Positions 1-8,233 are shown, counted from the first letter of the stretch. The stretch: DNA of 64,000 nt from Pseudoroseomonas ludipueritiae (GCF_014490445.1 NZ_JACTUZ010000002.1:55318-119317), one strand, 5' to 3'. Notes: a model not told the origin generated them from the sequence alone. Program-made: numbers and translations.

Positions 1-122
1 ATCTCCTCCGGGTCCAGGATCGAGAAGACCGGGTCGACGCCATCGATGCGCACGGTGCCATCCACCAGCGGGCGGATGCGGTCGTAATCGCCGATGGCGA
101 GGGACAAGGGCAGAAGGGACAA
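1..122 (-). CDS. 4,5-dihydroxyphthalate decarboxylase, N-terminal part (cut by window edge)
   Basis: Only the first 40 codons are inside the window. The translation starts LSLLPLSLAIGDYDRIRPL and continues with VDGTVRIDGVDP and a DPEE end. I recognise this as the N-terminus of the 4,5-dihydroxyphthalate decarboxylase (Pht5/OphC-like) family, which shares the periplasmic-binding-protein fold and removes one carboxyl group to give protocatechuate. The start is a TTG at 120-122, with AGGAG nine bases upstream that overlaps the stop of the preceding 62-aa gene. It is the last visible gene of a five-gene minus-strand run with the reductase and dihydrodiol dehydrogenase of the same pathway, which supports the call. 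The rest of the gene lies left of the window, so length and active site cannot be checked. Confidence 0.75.
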   Translation of the reverse strand, partial: MSLLPLSLAIGDYDRIRPLVDGTVRIDGVDPVFSILDPEE

Positions 123-134
123 GATACGCGGCTC

Positions 135-323
135 CTAGCTGTTGCGGGCGCTGCTGGCGGCGGCTGCCAGAATTGCCACCAGGTCATTCTCGGCCGCCGC
201 GGCGGATTGGTAGCGCGGCTGTGTTGTCACATATGGAGCCGGGGCGTCATGCGGATTGTAGATCTCCAGGAAGTAGCGGCCGGAGCGCTCGTCCCGTACA
301 GGCTCGATGCGGATCAGGGGCAT
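135..323 (-). CDS. Small hypothetical protein (62 aa) inside the phthalate operon
   Basis: A 62-residue reading frame lies between the Bug receptor and the decarboxylase, same strand, 12 bp after the receptor stop. It has a good ribosome site (AAGGAAG, about 7 bases before the ATG). The protein begins MPLIRIEPVRDERSGRYFLE, is mixed alpha/beta in character and ends in an Ala-rich helix (AAAENDLVAILAAAASS). No signal peptide or membrane segment is apparent and I do not recognise a family. Codon use is like its neighbours and the spacing fits co-translation, so I think it is real. A role in phthalate turnover is only inferred from position. Confidence 0.6.
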   Translation of the reverse strand: MPLIRIEPVRDERSGRYFLEIYNPHDAPAPYVTTQPRYQSAAAAENDLVAILAAAASSARNS

Positions 324-335
324 GGTTGAACTTCC

Positions 336-1319
336 TTATTCGGGACGGATGCCGGCGGCCTTGGCGATTTCGCCATTCCGCGCCTGTTCTTTCTCCGTGA
401 GGCGCGCGAAGTCCCCGCTGCTTTCCAGGATGGGCGTGCAGCCGAGGGCCGCGAGGCGTTGCACGACCTCGTCGTCGCGCAGTGCTTTCGCCGTGGCATC
501 ATGCACCGCCGCCACCTTCTCCGCCGGCAGGCCGCGCGGGCCCCAGATGCCGGTCCAGCCCTCGAAGACCATATCGGGGTAGCCCAGCTCCACCATGGTC
601 GGCGCCTCAGGCAGCAGCGGCACGCGCTCTGTGGCGGTGACCGCGAAGGCCTTGAGCTGCCCGCCCTCGATCAGCGGCTGCACGGCGCCGAGCGGCGCGA
701 ACATGAGGCTGACGGCGCCCGAGACCAGGTCGTTCACCGCCGGGCCGGAGCCGCGATACGCGACGATGGTGAATTCCGCGCCGAGCTTCTGCCCCAGGGC
801 GGCGGCCCCGAGCTGGCCGACGGAGCCGAGGGTGGAACCGGCGAAGCTGAAGCGGTTGGGGTCCTGCTTCACCGCCGCCAGCAGCGCCTTCGCATCCGGC
901 TGCCGGATATGGTTGGCGCCGCCCACCAGCACATAGGGAATGCGGACGGTGCGGGCGATGGGGGTGAAATCCGCCAGGGCATCGAAGGGCACGCCGCGCT
1001 GCACGAATTTCAGAACGAGATGCACCTCGTTCGAATAAAGCAGGTTTAGCCCGTCCGGCGCCGAGCGCGCTACTTCCTGCGCCCCGATCGCGCCATTGGC
1101 GCCGGAGCGGTTCTCGATCACCCAGGTCTGGCCCAGCCCTTCCGCGATGCGGCTGGACAGCAGGCGCGCGGTGACATCGGTGGTGCCACCGGGCGCATAG
1201 GGCACGATCAGCCGCGCGACGCTCCGCCCGCCCTGGGCCTGGGCCGCGGCAGGCAGCCCCAGCGCCGCTGCGGCGGCGAGGCGGAGCGCGTCACGACGCT
1301 TCCAGGTTCCGATGGCCAT
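336..1319 (-). CDS. Bug/TctC-family periplasmic solute receptor, probably for phthalate
   Basis: A 327-aa secreted receptor of the tripartite tricarboxylate (TTT) transporter family. The N-terminus (MAIGTWKRRDALRLAAAAAL, then GLPAAAQAQ) is a signal peptide with paired Arg-Arg. The mature part opens with RLIVPYAPGGTTDVTARLL and has the Bug motifs NRSGANGAIGA and APDG. Family members bind small carboxylates in the periplasm. Its start overlaps the end of the dihydrodiol dehydrogenase gene by 29 bp and has an excellent Shine-Dalgarno (GGGAGGAAAG). Position inside the phthalate operon suggests o-phthalate or a related aromatic acid as ligand, which is inference. No TctA/TctB genes lie alongside, so it would have to share membrane subunits, perhaps those at 35.4-37.4 kb. 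Confidence 0.9.
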   Translation of the reverse strand: MAIGTWKRRDALRLAAAAALGLPAAAQAQGGRSVARLIVPYAPGGTTDVTARLLSSRIAEGLGQTWVIENRSGANGAIGAQEVARSAPDGLNLLYSNEVHLVLKFVQRGVPFDALADFTPIARTVRIPYVLVGGANHIRQPDAKALLAAVKQDPNRFSFAGSTLGSVGQLGAAALGQKLGAEFTIVAYRGSGPAVNDLVSGAVSLMFAPLGAVQPLIEGGQLKAFAVTATERVPLLPEAPTMVELGYPDMVFEGWTGIWGPRGLPAEKVAAVHDATAKALRDDEVVQRLAALGCTPILESSGDFARLTEKEQARNGEIAKAAGIRPE

Positions 1320-2538
1320 AGCTTTCCTCCCAGTGTGTCATGGCCGTGTGTGCCGGCCCTTGATGCTTCAGCGTCACGTCCCGCCCGCTTCGGGCGGATT
1401 CCAGCAATGCGAGGCAGATCTCGGCCGTCGCCAGGCCCCATTCGCCGCTGTGCAGCGGGGGCAGGCCATGCATCACGGCGGCATGAAGCTCATCGATGAC
1501 CTCGGCGCGCGGGATCTCCGGCGGGGGCAGCGGCTCGAAGCGGCGCTCGTCGTCGCCATAGACCAGCACGCCCCGGGCGGTGGGCCGCAGGTCGGCCCTC
1601 TCGCAGGAGGCGATGACCAGGCCGAAATGGTTATAGGCCGGTGGCGGCGGCGCCTGGCGGGCCTCGGCGGCGCCGCTGCCCCGGCCATAGGCCCGCTGTT
1701 CCTTCAGCGCCGCTTCCTCCGCCGGGGAGGCCATGCGGCGCAGGGCCGCGCGGGCGGTGCCATAGGCGGCAGGGTCGCGGGGCATGCCCATCTCCCCTGT
1801 CCAGTCCTGCAACTCGTCGGTGTCGAAATGGCCATGGCCGTTGTAGGTCAGCGTGGCGGAAAGGCCCTCGCCGAAATCCAGCAGCGCGTTATAGGCACCC
1901 TCCGTGCCCCGCGCCGGGTCCCAGACCGAGGCCGTGGCGCGGATGGCGCGGGCCGGGCGGCCGGCCAGCAGGCGCACCACCTCCACCTGATGCGGCGCCT
2001 GGGAGAAGATGGCGCCGCCGCCCTGCGCCGTGTCCAGTTCCTCCGGGCGGCGGGGGCGGTAGAGGTAGTCGGTGAAGTTCAGCGCCGTCACCATGCGCAC
2101 CGCGCCGAATGCGCCCGAGCGGATCATGGCGCGCGTGCGGAGGTAAGGCGCGTCAAAGGAATGGCTATGGCCGACGATCAGGTGCACGCCGGCCTGCCGT
2201 GCGGCCTCCACCATGGCCAGGCAATCCGCGAGTGCGAGCGCCATGGGCTTTTCCACCAGCACATGCTTTCCGGCACCGGCGGCGAGGCGCACATGCTCGA
2301 CATGGAACTGGTGCGGCGAGGCAACATAGACCGCGTCCAGGCCGGGATGGGCGCAGAGCGCCTCCACCGTCTCGTAGCCGCGGGCCTCGAAATCCGCTTC
2401 GAAGCGCGCGCGCGCCTCGGGCCTGGGATCGGCGGCGGCCACCATGCGGATGCGCGGGTCCCGCGCCAGGGTGGGCAGCATCAGCATGAAGGCCCGCCCC
2501 AGGCCCGCCACGCCCAGCCGGATCGGCGCTTCCGCCAC
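1291..2538 (-). CDS. pht4: 4,5-dihydro-4,5-dihydroxyphthalate dehydrogenase (Gfo/Idh/MocA family)
   Basis: A 415-aa NAD(P)-dependent oxidoreductase of the Gfo/Idh/MocA family. The N-terminal Rossmann motif is GVAGLGRAFM, with AADPRPEAR after beta-2 and the family's EKP signature in VLVEKPMALAL. The C-terminal half is the alpha/beta substrate domain. The known phthalate cis-dihydrodiol dehydrogenase (Pht4, about 410 aa) belongs to this family, and the gene sits directly between the phthalate dioxygenase reductase and the decarboxylase. It is therefore predicted to rearomatise the cis-dihydrodiol to 4,5-dihydroxyphthalate. The start is GTG, two bases after the reductase stop (TGAGCGTG) and without a strong ribosome site of its own, implying translational coupling. 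Family assignment is firm; the exact substrate rests on context. Confidence 0.85.
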   Translation of the reverse strand: MAEAPIRLGVAGLGRAFMLMLPTLARDPRIRMVAAADPRPEARARFEADFEARGYETVEALCAHPGLDAVYVASPHQFHVEHVRLAAGAGKHVLVEKPMALALADCLAMVEAARQAGVHLIVGHSHSFDAPYLRTRAMIRSGAFGAVRMVTALNFTDYLYRPRRPEELDTAQGGGAIFSQAPHQVEVVRLLAGRPARAIRATASVWDPARGTEGAYNALLDFGEGLSATLTYNGHGHFDTDELQDWTGEMGMPRDPAAYGTARAALRRMASPAEEAALKEQRAYGRGSGAAEARQAPPPPAYNHFGLVIASCERADLRPTARGVLVYGDDERRFEPLPPPEIPRAEVIDELHAAVMHGLPPLHSGEWGLATAEICLALLESARSGRDVTLKHQGPAHTAMTHWEESYGHRNLEAS

Positions 2539-2540
2539 GC

Positions 2541-3521
2541 TCAGAGGTCCAGCACCAGCGTATCGGACCTGGCGCGGGAGACGCAGATCATCAGCGCCGA
2601 TTTCCGCTCCGCCGGCGTCAGCACCAGGTCGCGGTGGTCCACCTCGCCGGACAGGTAGCGGGTGCGGCAGGTGCCGCAGGTGCCGCTTTCGCAGGAGGAC
2701 GGCAGCTTGCGGCCATGGGCGCGCAGCACCTCCAGGATGGTGGTGCCCACCGGCACCTCTAGCGGCGCGCCATCCGGGCCGAGCTTCACGGAGAAAGGCT
2801 TGTCATCGGCACGCGGGCGGACGAGGTCCGAGCCGAAATCCTCGAAATGCACGGCCTCTTCCGGCCAATGGCCGGTCATGTCGCGCACCGCATCCATCAG
2901 CGGGCGCGGGCCGCAGCAATAGATGTGAGCGCCGGTCGGTTCCTCGAAGACCGGCCAGAGGTCATAGGCCTTTTCCGGGTCGCCCTCGTCGTGGTGCAGC
3001 ACCACGGCATTCGTGCCGGCGAATTCCGGGGCGGCGATCTCGGCTCGGAAGGCGGTGCCGCCGGCGGCGCGGGTGAGATAGAAGAGGCGGAAGGGCTTGC
3101 CGCCCTCGGCCTGCAGGTAGCGGATCATGGCCAGGATGGGCGTGATGCCGATGCCGCCGGCGACGAAGATGTATTCCGGCGCGCGCAGGTCCAGCTCGAA
3201 GAGATTGCGCGGGGCCGAGACATCGAGGCTGCCGCCCACCTGGGTACCGTCGATCAGGCCGGTGGAGCCGCCCCTGCCGCCTTCCTCCCGCTTCACGGCG
3301 ATGACGTAGCGGTCCCGCTCATGCGGGTCGTTGCAAAGGGAATAATTGCGCATGGCCCCGGAGGGCACGCGGACCGAGAGATGCGCGCCCGGCGTGAAGG
3401 GCGGCAGGTCCGCCCCCTGCGGGTGGCGCAGTTCGAAGAGCTGGATGCCATCGGCGGCGGGCTCGGCCCGGGCCACGCGCAGGGTCATCAGCTCCGCATC
3501 CGCTTCCGGTGCGTGGAGCAT
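2541..3521 (-). CDS. pht2: Phthalate 4,5-dioxygenase reductase
   Basis: A 326-aa class IA oxygenase reductase that passes electrons from NADH through flavin and a [2Fe-2S] cluster to the Rieske oxygenase encoded divergently. Visible elements in order are the flavin-binding RNYSLCND (residues 58-65), the nucleotide-binding GGIGITP (122-128), CCGP near 202, and a C-terminal plant-type ferredoxin domain with Cys277, Cys282, Cys285 and Cys313. Domain order and length match phthalate dioxygenase reductase (about 322-324 aa). The ATG has GAGGAAA ten bases upstream. It is the first gene of the minus-strand operon, reading away from the 270-bp divergent control region shared with the oxygenase. Confidence 0.9.
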   Translation of the reverse strand: MLHAPEADAELMTLRVARAEPAADGIQLFELRHPQGADLPPFTPGAHLSVRVPSGAMRNYSLCNDPHERDRYVIAVKREEGGRGGSTGLIDGTQVGGSLDVSAPRNLFELDLRAPEYIFVAGGIGITPILAMIRYLQAEGGKPFRLFYLTRAAGGTAFRAEIAAPEFAGTNAVVLHHDEGDPEKAYDLWPVFEEPTGAHIYCCGPRPLMDAVRDMTGHWPEEAVHFEDFGSDLVRPRADDKPFSVKLGPDGAPLEVPVGTTILEVLRAHGRKLPSSCESGTCGTCRTRYLSGEVDHRDLVLTPAERKSALMICVSRARSDTLVLDL

Positions 3522-3638
3522 GGAACAGGTTTCCTCAGACGGTCTTCCGATTGCCGCCTGCGGTTATAGTTAGATACCTAAGTTTATAAGCGCAAGGGCT
3601 TTGTGACGCTGGGCTGGTTCAACAGCATTATTTGCGAT

Positions 3639-3657
3639 AATGAGAGGCATTCTCATT
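3639..3657. promoter_or_regulatory. Inverted repeat in the divergent phthalate control region
   Basis: AATGAGA-GGCAT-TCTCATT is a perfect 7-bp inverted repeat with a 5-bp spacer, between the reductase start (3521) and the oxygenase start (3792). With its left flank (GATAATGAGA) it resembles the first half of a Fur-type iron box. It could equally be the site of the MarR protein encoded at 5201. The surrounding 270 bp are AT-rich for this genome and must hold both divergent promoters. The repeat is seen directly; the binding protein is a guess. Confidence 0.5.
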
Positions 3658-3791
3658 GGTTTTAAAGTTACCTCTGGCTAAAACATAAACCTCTTGACGA
3701 GAATGCCGCCGCTAAGAACATTAGAGACCTAAGCTTTCTGCCGGTGCCATGACCATCCCAGCACCCGGCCCATGGGAAGGACGCGCCAAGC

Positions 3792-5129
3792 ATGCTGACC
3801 GCCGAGGAGAACGAAACCCTGTGCCGCGTGGAGGGCGATGCCCCCATGGGCCAGCTGATGCGCCGCCACTGGGTGCCCGCCCTGCTGTCCGAGCAACTGG
3901 CCGAGCCCGATGGCAAGCCGGTGCGCCTGACCTTGTTCGGCGAGAAGCTGGTCGCCTTCCGCGACAGCGAAGGGCGGCTGGGCGTGCTGGGCGAGATGTG
4001 CCCGCACCGCAAGGCGTCCCTCGCCTTCGGGCGCAACGAGAACTGCGGGCTGCGCTGCCTGTATCATGGCTGGAAGTTCGACGTGGAAGGCAATGTCGTG
4101 GACATGCCTTCCGAGCCCAAGGAAAGCGGCTTCGCCGAGCGGGTGAAGCACAAGTCCTATCCGGCGCGGGAAGCCGGCGGCTTCGTCTGGGTCTATATGG
4201 GCCCCGCCGATGCCATGCCGGAATTCGAGCCGCCGCCCTGGGCGCCGACGCCGGAAGCGCAGGCCGCCATCGTGCGCATCCAGCTGCCCTGCAACTGGGC
4301 GCAGATCATGGAAGGGCAGATCGACAGCGCCCATTCCTCCTCCCTGCATTCCTCCGACATGCGCCCCGCCCGCGGGGAAGCGACGGCGCTGGACACGCAC
4401 TGGGTGCGGCCTTCCACGGACAAGAACCCGCGCATCCAGGTGCAGGTCACGAATTACGGCATGCGCTATGCCGCCATCCGCCGCCCCATCATGAACGCGG
4501 CGACGCAGGATTATGTGCGGATCACCACCTTCGTCGCGCCCTTCACGGCGCTGATCCCGCCCAATTCCACCTACAACGTCGCCAGCGTCATCGTGCCGCG
4601 CGACGACACCAGCAGCTATTTCCACTTTATCGCCTGGCACGAGAGCCGGGAGGCCATCAGCACCGCCGCCTGGCGCAAGTTCTGCGTGGCGGAGGTGGGC
4701 GTCGATGTCGACGAGGACTTCCGCCCCATGAAGCGGCATGCCTCCAACGACTACCTGCAGGACCGCGCGCTGATGAAGACGGGGAATTCCTTCACCGGCA
4801 TCCCCGGCATTCCCAACCAGGACATCGCCATGTGGGAGTCCATGGGCCCGATCGCGGACCGCACCTCCGAACGGCTGGGCGCCAGCGACATCGCGGTGAT
4901 CCAGTTCCGCCGCATCATGCTGGATGCCGTGGCGCGCCATAGCGCCGGCGCCGCCCCCATCGGGCTGGAGGCGCCGCACCTGCCGCAGGCCAAGCTGCGC
5001 TCCTACCAGGGCGTGGTGCCGAAGACGGAGAACTGGCGCACCCTCGGCGCGTCCGAGGAGGAAGTGGCCTATCTCAGCGGCATGGAGGAGGAGGAAGACG
5101 AGAAGGCCATGGCCCAGGCCGCTCTCTGA
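3792..5129 (+). CDS. pht3: Phthalate 4,5-dioxygenase, Rieske oxygenase (alpha) subunit
   Basis: A 445-aa Rieske non-haem iron oxygenase. The Rieske cluster ligands are Cys70 and His72 (MCPHR) and Cys89 and His92 (CLYHGWK). The mononuclear iron facial triad begins with Asp178, His181 and His186 in QIDSAHSSSLH. The third carboxylate is further on. Length and pattern fit the single-subunit phthalate 4,5-dioxygenase type (Pht3/OphA2, about 440 aa), which adds O2 across C4-C5 of phthalate to form the cis-dihydrodiol. It is divergent from its reductase and dihydrodiol dehydrogenase. The ATG is preceded by GGAAGGA. A related phenoxybenzoate- or toluenesulfonate-type oxygenase is possible from sequence alone, but the neighbours favour phthalate. 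Confidence 0.88.
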   Translation: MLTAEENETLCRVEGDAPMGQLMRRHWVPALLSEQLAEPDGKPVRLTLFGEKLVAFRDSEGRLGVLGEMCPHRKASLAFGRNENCGLRCLYHGWKFDVEGNVVDMPSEPKESGFAERVKHKSYPAREAGGFVWVYMGPADAMPEFEPPPWAPTPEAQAAIVRIQLPCNWAQIMEGQIDSAHSSSLHSSDMRPARGEATALDTHWVRPSTDKNPRIQVQVTNYGMRYAAIRRPIMNAATQDYVRITTFVAPFTALIPPNSTYNVASVIVPRDDTSSYFHFIAWHESREAISTAAWRKFCVAEVGVDVDEDFRPMKRHASNDYLQDRALMKTGNSFTGIPGIPNQDIAMWESMGPIADRTSERLGASDIAVIQFRRIMLDAVARHSAGAAPIGLEAPHLPQAKLRSYQGVVPKTENWRTLGASEEEVAYLSGMEEEEDEKAMAQAAL

Positions 5130-5156
5130 GCGCGGGGCCGGTGGCGCCCCTCACCG

Positions 5157-5177
5157 CCCGGCCGGATACCGGCCGGG
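5157..5177 (+). terminator. Hairpin after the phthalate oxygenase gene
   Basis: CCCGGCCGG-ATA-CCGGCCGGG is a perfect 9-bp stem with a 3-base loop, 28 bp after the oxygenase stop, followed by a short CCCGTTTC stretch. It is very GC-rich with only a weak U-run, so termination strength is uncertain. It argues that the MarR gene downstream starts after it, at 5201. Confidence 0.5.
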
Positions 5178-5200
5178 CCCGTTTCGGTGTAACCTGCGCC

Positions 5201-5659
5201 ATGCCAACCACGCAGGATACCACCCTGACGGATTCCCTCCCCTTCGATCAGAGCGTCGGCTTCCTGGTGCGGGACCTGAACCGCGCGATCCAGCGGCACC
5301 TGCAGGCCAGGCTGCAGGAATATGACGTGGCGCTCGGCGCCTGGTACTTCCTGCGCGTGCTGTGGGAGGAGGACGGCCTGACGCAGCGCGACCTCGCGCG
5401 CCGGGTCGGCATGATGGAGCCCACCGCCGTGGCCGCCCTGCGCGGCATGGAGACCCAGGGCTGGATCCGCCGGGTGCGGTCCGAGACGGATAAGCGCAAG
5501 GTCTTCCTGTTTCTCACCCAGGCGGGCCACGAGCTGCGGGAGCGGCTGGTGCCCGAGGCGCATGCCGTCAATCTGGCGGCCGTCGGGAACATGACCGAGG
5601 ACGAGGCGCGGATGTTCCGCGCCCTCCTCCGGCGGGCCAGGGCCAACTTTCCATCCTGA
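5201..5659 (+). CDS. MarR-family transcriptional regulator
   Basis: A 152-aa winged-helix regulator. The helix-turn-helix lies around LTQRDLARRVGMMEPTAVAA and is followed by the wing with the typical DKRKVFLFLT. MarR proteins are dimeric repressors usually released by aromatic acids. I chose the ATG at 5201 (MPTTQDTT). An in-frame GTG at 5141 would add 20 residues but falls before the strong hairpin at 5157-5177 and gives an untypical N-terminus. It follows the phthalate oxygenase on the same strand and is the likely regulator of the divergent phthalate genes, with the inverted repeat at 3639-3657 a candidate operator. That link is inferred. Confidence 0.85.
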   Translation: MPTTQDTTLTDSLPFDQSVGFLVRDLNRAIQRHLQARLQEYDVALGAWYFLRVLWEEDGLTQRDLARRVGMMEPTAVAALRGMETQGWIRRVRSETDKRKVFLFLTQAGHELRERLVPEAHAVNLAAVGNMTEDEARMFRALLRRARANFPS

Positions 5660-5747
5660 GCCCTTGCCGCGGGCAGCCCGCGCAGGGGCTTGCCCCTGGC
5701 GCCTCGCCATGCCGCCCGAGGCCGGGCGGCTGCGGAGGGCCTGCCGC

Positions 5748-6776
5748 TTAGCCCAGGAGATCGGCGTGGTAGCGCCGCGCCACGTCGGGATGCGAGCGCA
5801 GGCGGCCCTTCAGGTAGTTCGCGCCCACATTGCGGAAGAGCGGGTTCTCCGGGTCGCTGGCGGGGCCCTGTGCCTCGGCGGCCAGGGCCGGCGGCAGCGC
5901 CAGCAGCGGCACCTCGGCATCCAGCCGCGCGCCCAGGAAAAAAGCGATGGAAGACCGGTCACGCCCCGAAGGGGGGCTGACCACGCGGTGCACGGTGGCC
6001 TTCAAGTAGCCGTTGGAGGCCAGTTCCAGCAACTCCCCGATATTCACCACGAAGGTGCCGGGCAGCGGCACGGCATCCACCCAGCCTTCCGCCGTTTCCG
6101 CCTGCAACCCGCCGGCATCGTCCTGCAGCACGAAGGTCAGCAGCCCACTGTCCTTGTGCGCGCCCACACCCTGGTCCGCATCCTCCGTCACGCGGCCGGG
6201 ATAGCGGATGATCTTCATGGTCTGGTTGGGAGAGCCGGCATAGATCTCCTCCAGCGCCTCCGGGTCGCCCACCAGCGCCTCGGCGAAGGCACGCACAAGG
6301 CGGATGGCGACCTCCGTCAGCCGCGCCTGCCATTCCAGCAGCGTGGGCCGCAGTTCCGGCAGCGCCTCGTCTGGCCAGAGATTGGGGCCCTGCAGCCGCG
6401 CCCAGGGCGGCGTATCGGGGCCGATCGGCAGGGCCTCGCGCTCGGCATGCACGTCGAACTGCTCGCGCCAGTCGGGCTTGCCCCGCGTCAGTTCCAGCCC
6501 GGCGCGGTTGTAGCCGCGGAAATGCGGGGAATGGATCATCTGCACCCTCAGCTTCTCCGCCTCCGGCAGGGCGAAGAAGCGGCGGGAGACATCGCGCACC
6601 CGCGCCTCCAGCCCGGCCGGCACGCCGTGACCGGCGAGGTAGAAGAAGCCGACCTCACGGGCGGCCTGACGCAGTTCCTCCAGGAAGGCGGCGCGGTCTT
6701 CCGGCGCGCCGTCGAGACGGCTGATGTCGAGCAGCGGCAGGCAGGCCCTGGCGGCAAGGTCGATGCTGGCGGACAT
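5748..6776 (-). CDS. 2-oxoglutarate/Fe(II)-dependent oxygenase, isopenicillin-N-synthase-like
   Basis: A 342-aa member of the isopenicillin N synthase/2OG-Fe(II) dioxygenase superfamily. The N-terminal non-haem dioxygenase domain (LPLLDISRLDG, GFFYLAGHGVP) precedes the jelly-roll. Iron ligands are His207 and Asp209 (GAHKDSG) and His263 (ATVHRVV). Arg274 and Ser276 (RSS) fit the 2OG-binding RxS. It is 42 bp downstream of the sulfhydrylase gene metY on the same strand and behind an ABC importer of the nitrate/sulfonate type. A role in oxidative release of sulfur or another group from an imported organic compound is plausible but inferred. The true substrate cannot be read from sequence. Confidence 0.85.
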   Translation of the reverse strand: MSASIDLAARACLPLLDISRLDGAPEDRAAFLEELRQAAREVGFFYLAGHGVPAGLEARVRDVSRRFFALPEAEKLRVQMIHSPHFRGYNRAGLELTRGKPDWREQFDVHAEREALPIGPDTPPWARLQGPNLWPDEALPELRPTLLEWQARLTEVAIRLVRAFAEALVGDPEALEEIYAGSPNQTMKIIRYPGRVTEDADQGVGAHKDSGLLTFVLQDDAGGLQAETAEGWVDAVPLPGTFVVNIGELLELASNGYLKATVHRVVSPPSGRDRSSIAFFLGARLDAEVPLLALPPALAAEAQGPASDPENPLFRNVGANYLKGRLRSHPDVARRYHADLLG

Positions 6777-6818
6777 GGTGCTGGGTTCCTCTCTGGAATC
6801 AGGTGAAGGCCGGGCCGC

Positions 6819-8132
6819 TCAGGCCGCCGCGGCGAGGCCGCCGACCGCAGCCAGGCCGCGTGCCAGGTCGGCCAGGATGTCGTCCGGATGCTCCAGCCCG
6901 ATCGACAGCCGCACATAGCCGGGCGTCACGCCTGTCTGGGCCTGTTCGGCGGGCGAGAGCTGGCTATGCGTGGTGCTGGCCGGATGGATGGCGAGGCTGC
7001 GCGCGTCGCCGATATTGGCGACGTGGTAGAGCAGCCGCAGCGCATCGATGAAGCGCTGCCCGGCCTCCCGCCCGCCCGCCAGCTCCAGGCCTACCAGCCC
7101 GCCGAAGCCGCCGGCGAGGTAGCGCCTGGCGCGCTCCCGCGCCTCACCGGCCTGCAGGGAAGGATGGATCACCCGCGCCACGCCGGGCTGGCGGCTCAGC
7201 CAGGCGGCGACGGTCGCGGCCGTCTCGCTATGGCGCCGGATGCGCAGCGGCAGGGTCTCGATCCCCTGCAGGATCTGGAAGGCATTGAAGGGCGAGAGCG
7301 GCGCGCCCAGGTCCCGCTGCACGGAGGAGCGCACGGCGGCGATATAGGGCGCCACGCCCAGCTTCGGCGCCGCCTCCGTCCAGACGGCGCCGTGGTAGCT
7401 CGGGTCCGGCTCGTTCAGGGCGGGCTGCCGCGCGGGCACGGCGGTCCAGTCGAAACGGCCGCTGTCGATCACCGCGCCGGCGATGCTGGTGCCATGGCCG
7501 CCCAGATACTTGGTGGCGGAATACACCACGATGGCCGCGCCATGCTCGAAGGGCCGCGCCAGCAGCGGCGCCGCCGTGTTGTCCAGGATCAGCGGGATGC
7601 CGAGGGGCCGCCCGATGGCCGCCACCTCGGCGATGGGGAAGGCCACCAGCTTCGGGTTGGGCAGCGTCTCGCCATAATAGGCGCGGGTACGGTCATCGGT
7701 GGCGCGGCGGAAATTGTCAGGGTCGGCGGGATCGACGAAGCGGACCTCGATGCCCTGGCGCTTCAGCGTATTGCTGAAAAGATTCCAGGTGCCGCCGTAA
7801 AGGTCGGTGGAGGAGACGATATTGTCCCCCGCCCGCGCCAGGGCCAGCACCGCGAAGGCCGAGGCCGCCTGGCCCGAACCCAGCGCCAGCGCGCCCGCCC
7901 CGCCTTCCAGCGCGGCCAGGCGCTGTTCCAGCACATCCACCGTGGGATTGCCGGTGCGGGAATAGATGAAGCCCAGTTGCTCCAGCGCGAAGAGGCTGCG
8001 CGCCTGCTCGCTGCTTTCGAACCGGAAGGAGGTGGTCTGGTAGATCGGCACGGCGACCGCGCCATGAGTCGGGTCGGCACGCCAGCCGGCATGCAGGGCC
8101 AGGGTTTCCGGGTGCAGGCTTTCGTCGGACAT
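6819..8132 (-). CDS. metY: O-acetylhomoserine sulfhydrylase (Cys/Met metabolism PLP enzyme)
   Basis: A 437-aa PLP enzyme of the cystathionine-gamma-synthase/O-acetylhomoserine aminocarboxypropyltransferase class, joining sulfide to O-acetylhomoserine to make homocysteine. Visible motifs are YSRTGNPTVDVLE (58 onward), LGSGQAA, LILDNTAA, the PLP lysine Lys208 in YSATKYLGGHGT, and the C-terminal SIGLEHPDDI. Length is typical of the longer MetY group (about 430 aa). The ATG at 8132 has GAGGAAT upstream; the frame stays open further upstream but has no homologous residues there. It lies between an ABC importer and a 2OG oxygenase on one strand, consistent with assimilation of sulfide released from an organosulfur compound. 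I looked for a SAM-II-type riboswitch in the leader and saw none. Confidence 0.92.
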   Translation of the reverse strand: MSDESLHPETLALHAGWRADPTHGAVAVPIYQTTSFRFESSEQARSLFALEQLGFIYSRTGNPTVDVLEQRLAALEGGAGALALGSGQAASAFAVLALARAGDNIVSSTDLYGGTWNLFSNTLKRQGIEVRFVDPADPDNFRRATDDRTRAYYGETLPNPKLVAFPIAEVAAIGRPLGIPLILDNTAAPLLARPFEHGAAIVVYSATKYLGGHGTSIAGAVIDSGRFDWTAVPARQPALNEPDPSYHGAVWTEAAPKLGVAPYIAAVRSSVQRDLGAPLSPFNAFQILQGIETLPLRIRRHSETAATVAAWLSRQPGVARVIHPSLQAGEARERARRYLAGGFGGLVGLELAGGREAGQRFIDALRLLYHVANIGDARSLAIHPASTTHSQLSPAEQAQTGVTPGYVRLSIGLEHPDDILADLARGLAAVGGLAAAA

Positions 8133-8233
8133 GTCAGCGATTCCTCGCGAGGGATTCAGGTGATGGAGGGGCAGGCGGGGCGGCGGCCGACATCGCCCCG
8201 CCATCACGCCGCGCAGGGGCCGGGACAGAGGCG

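Noticed and set aside
8133-8233. SAM-II type riboswitch upstream of metY
   Set aside because: No recognisable conserved core or pseudoknot pairing could be found by eye in the leader.
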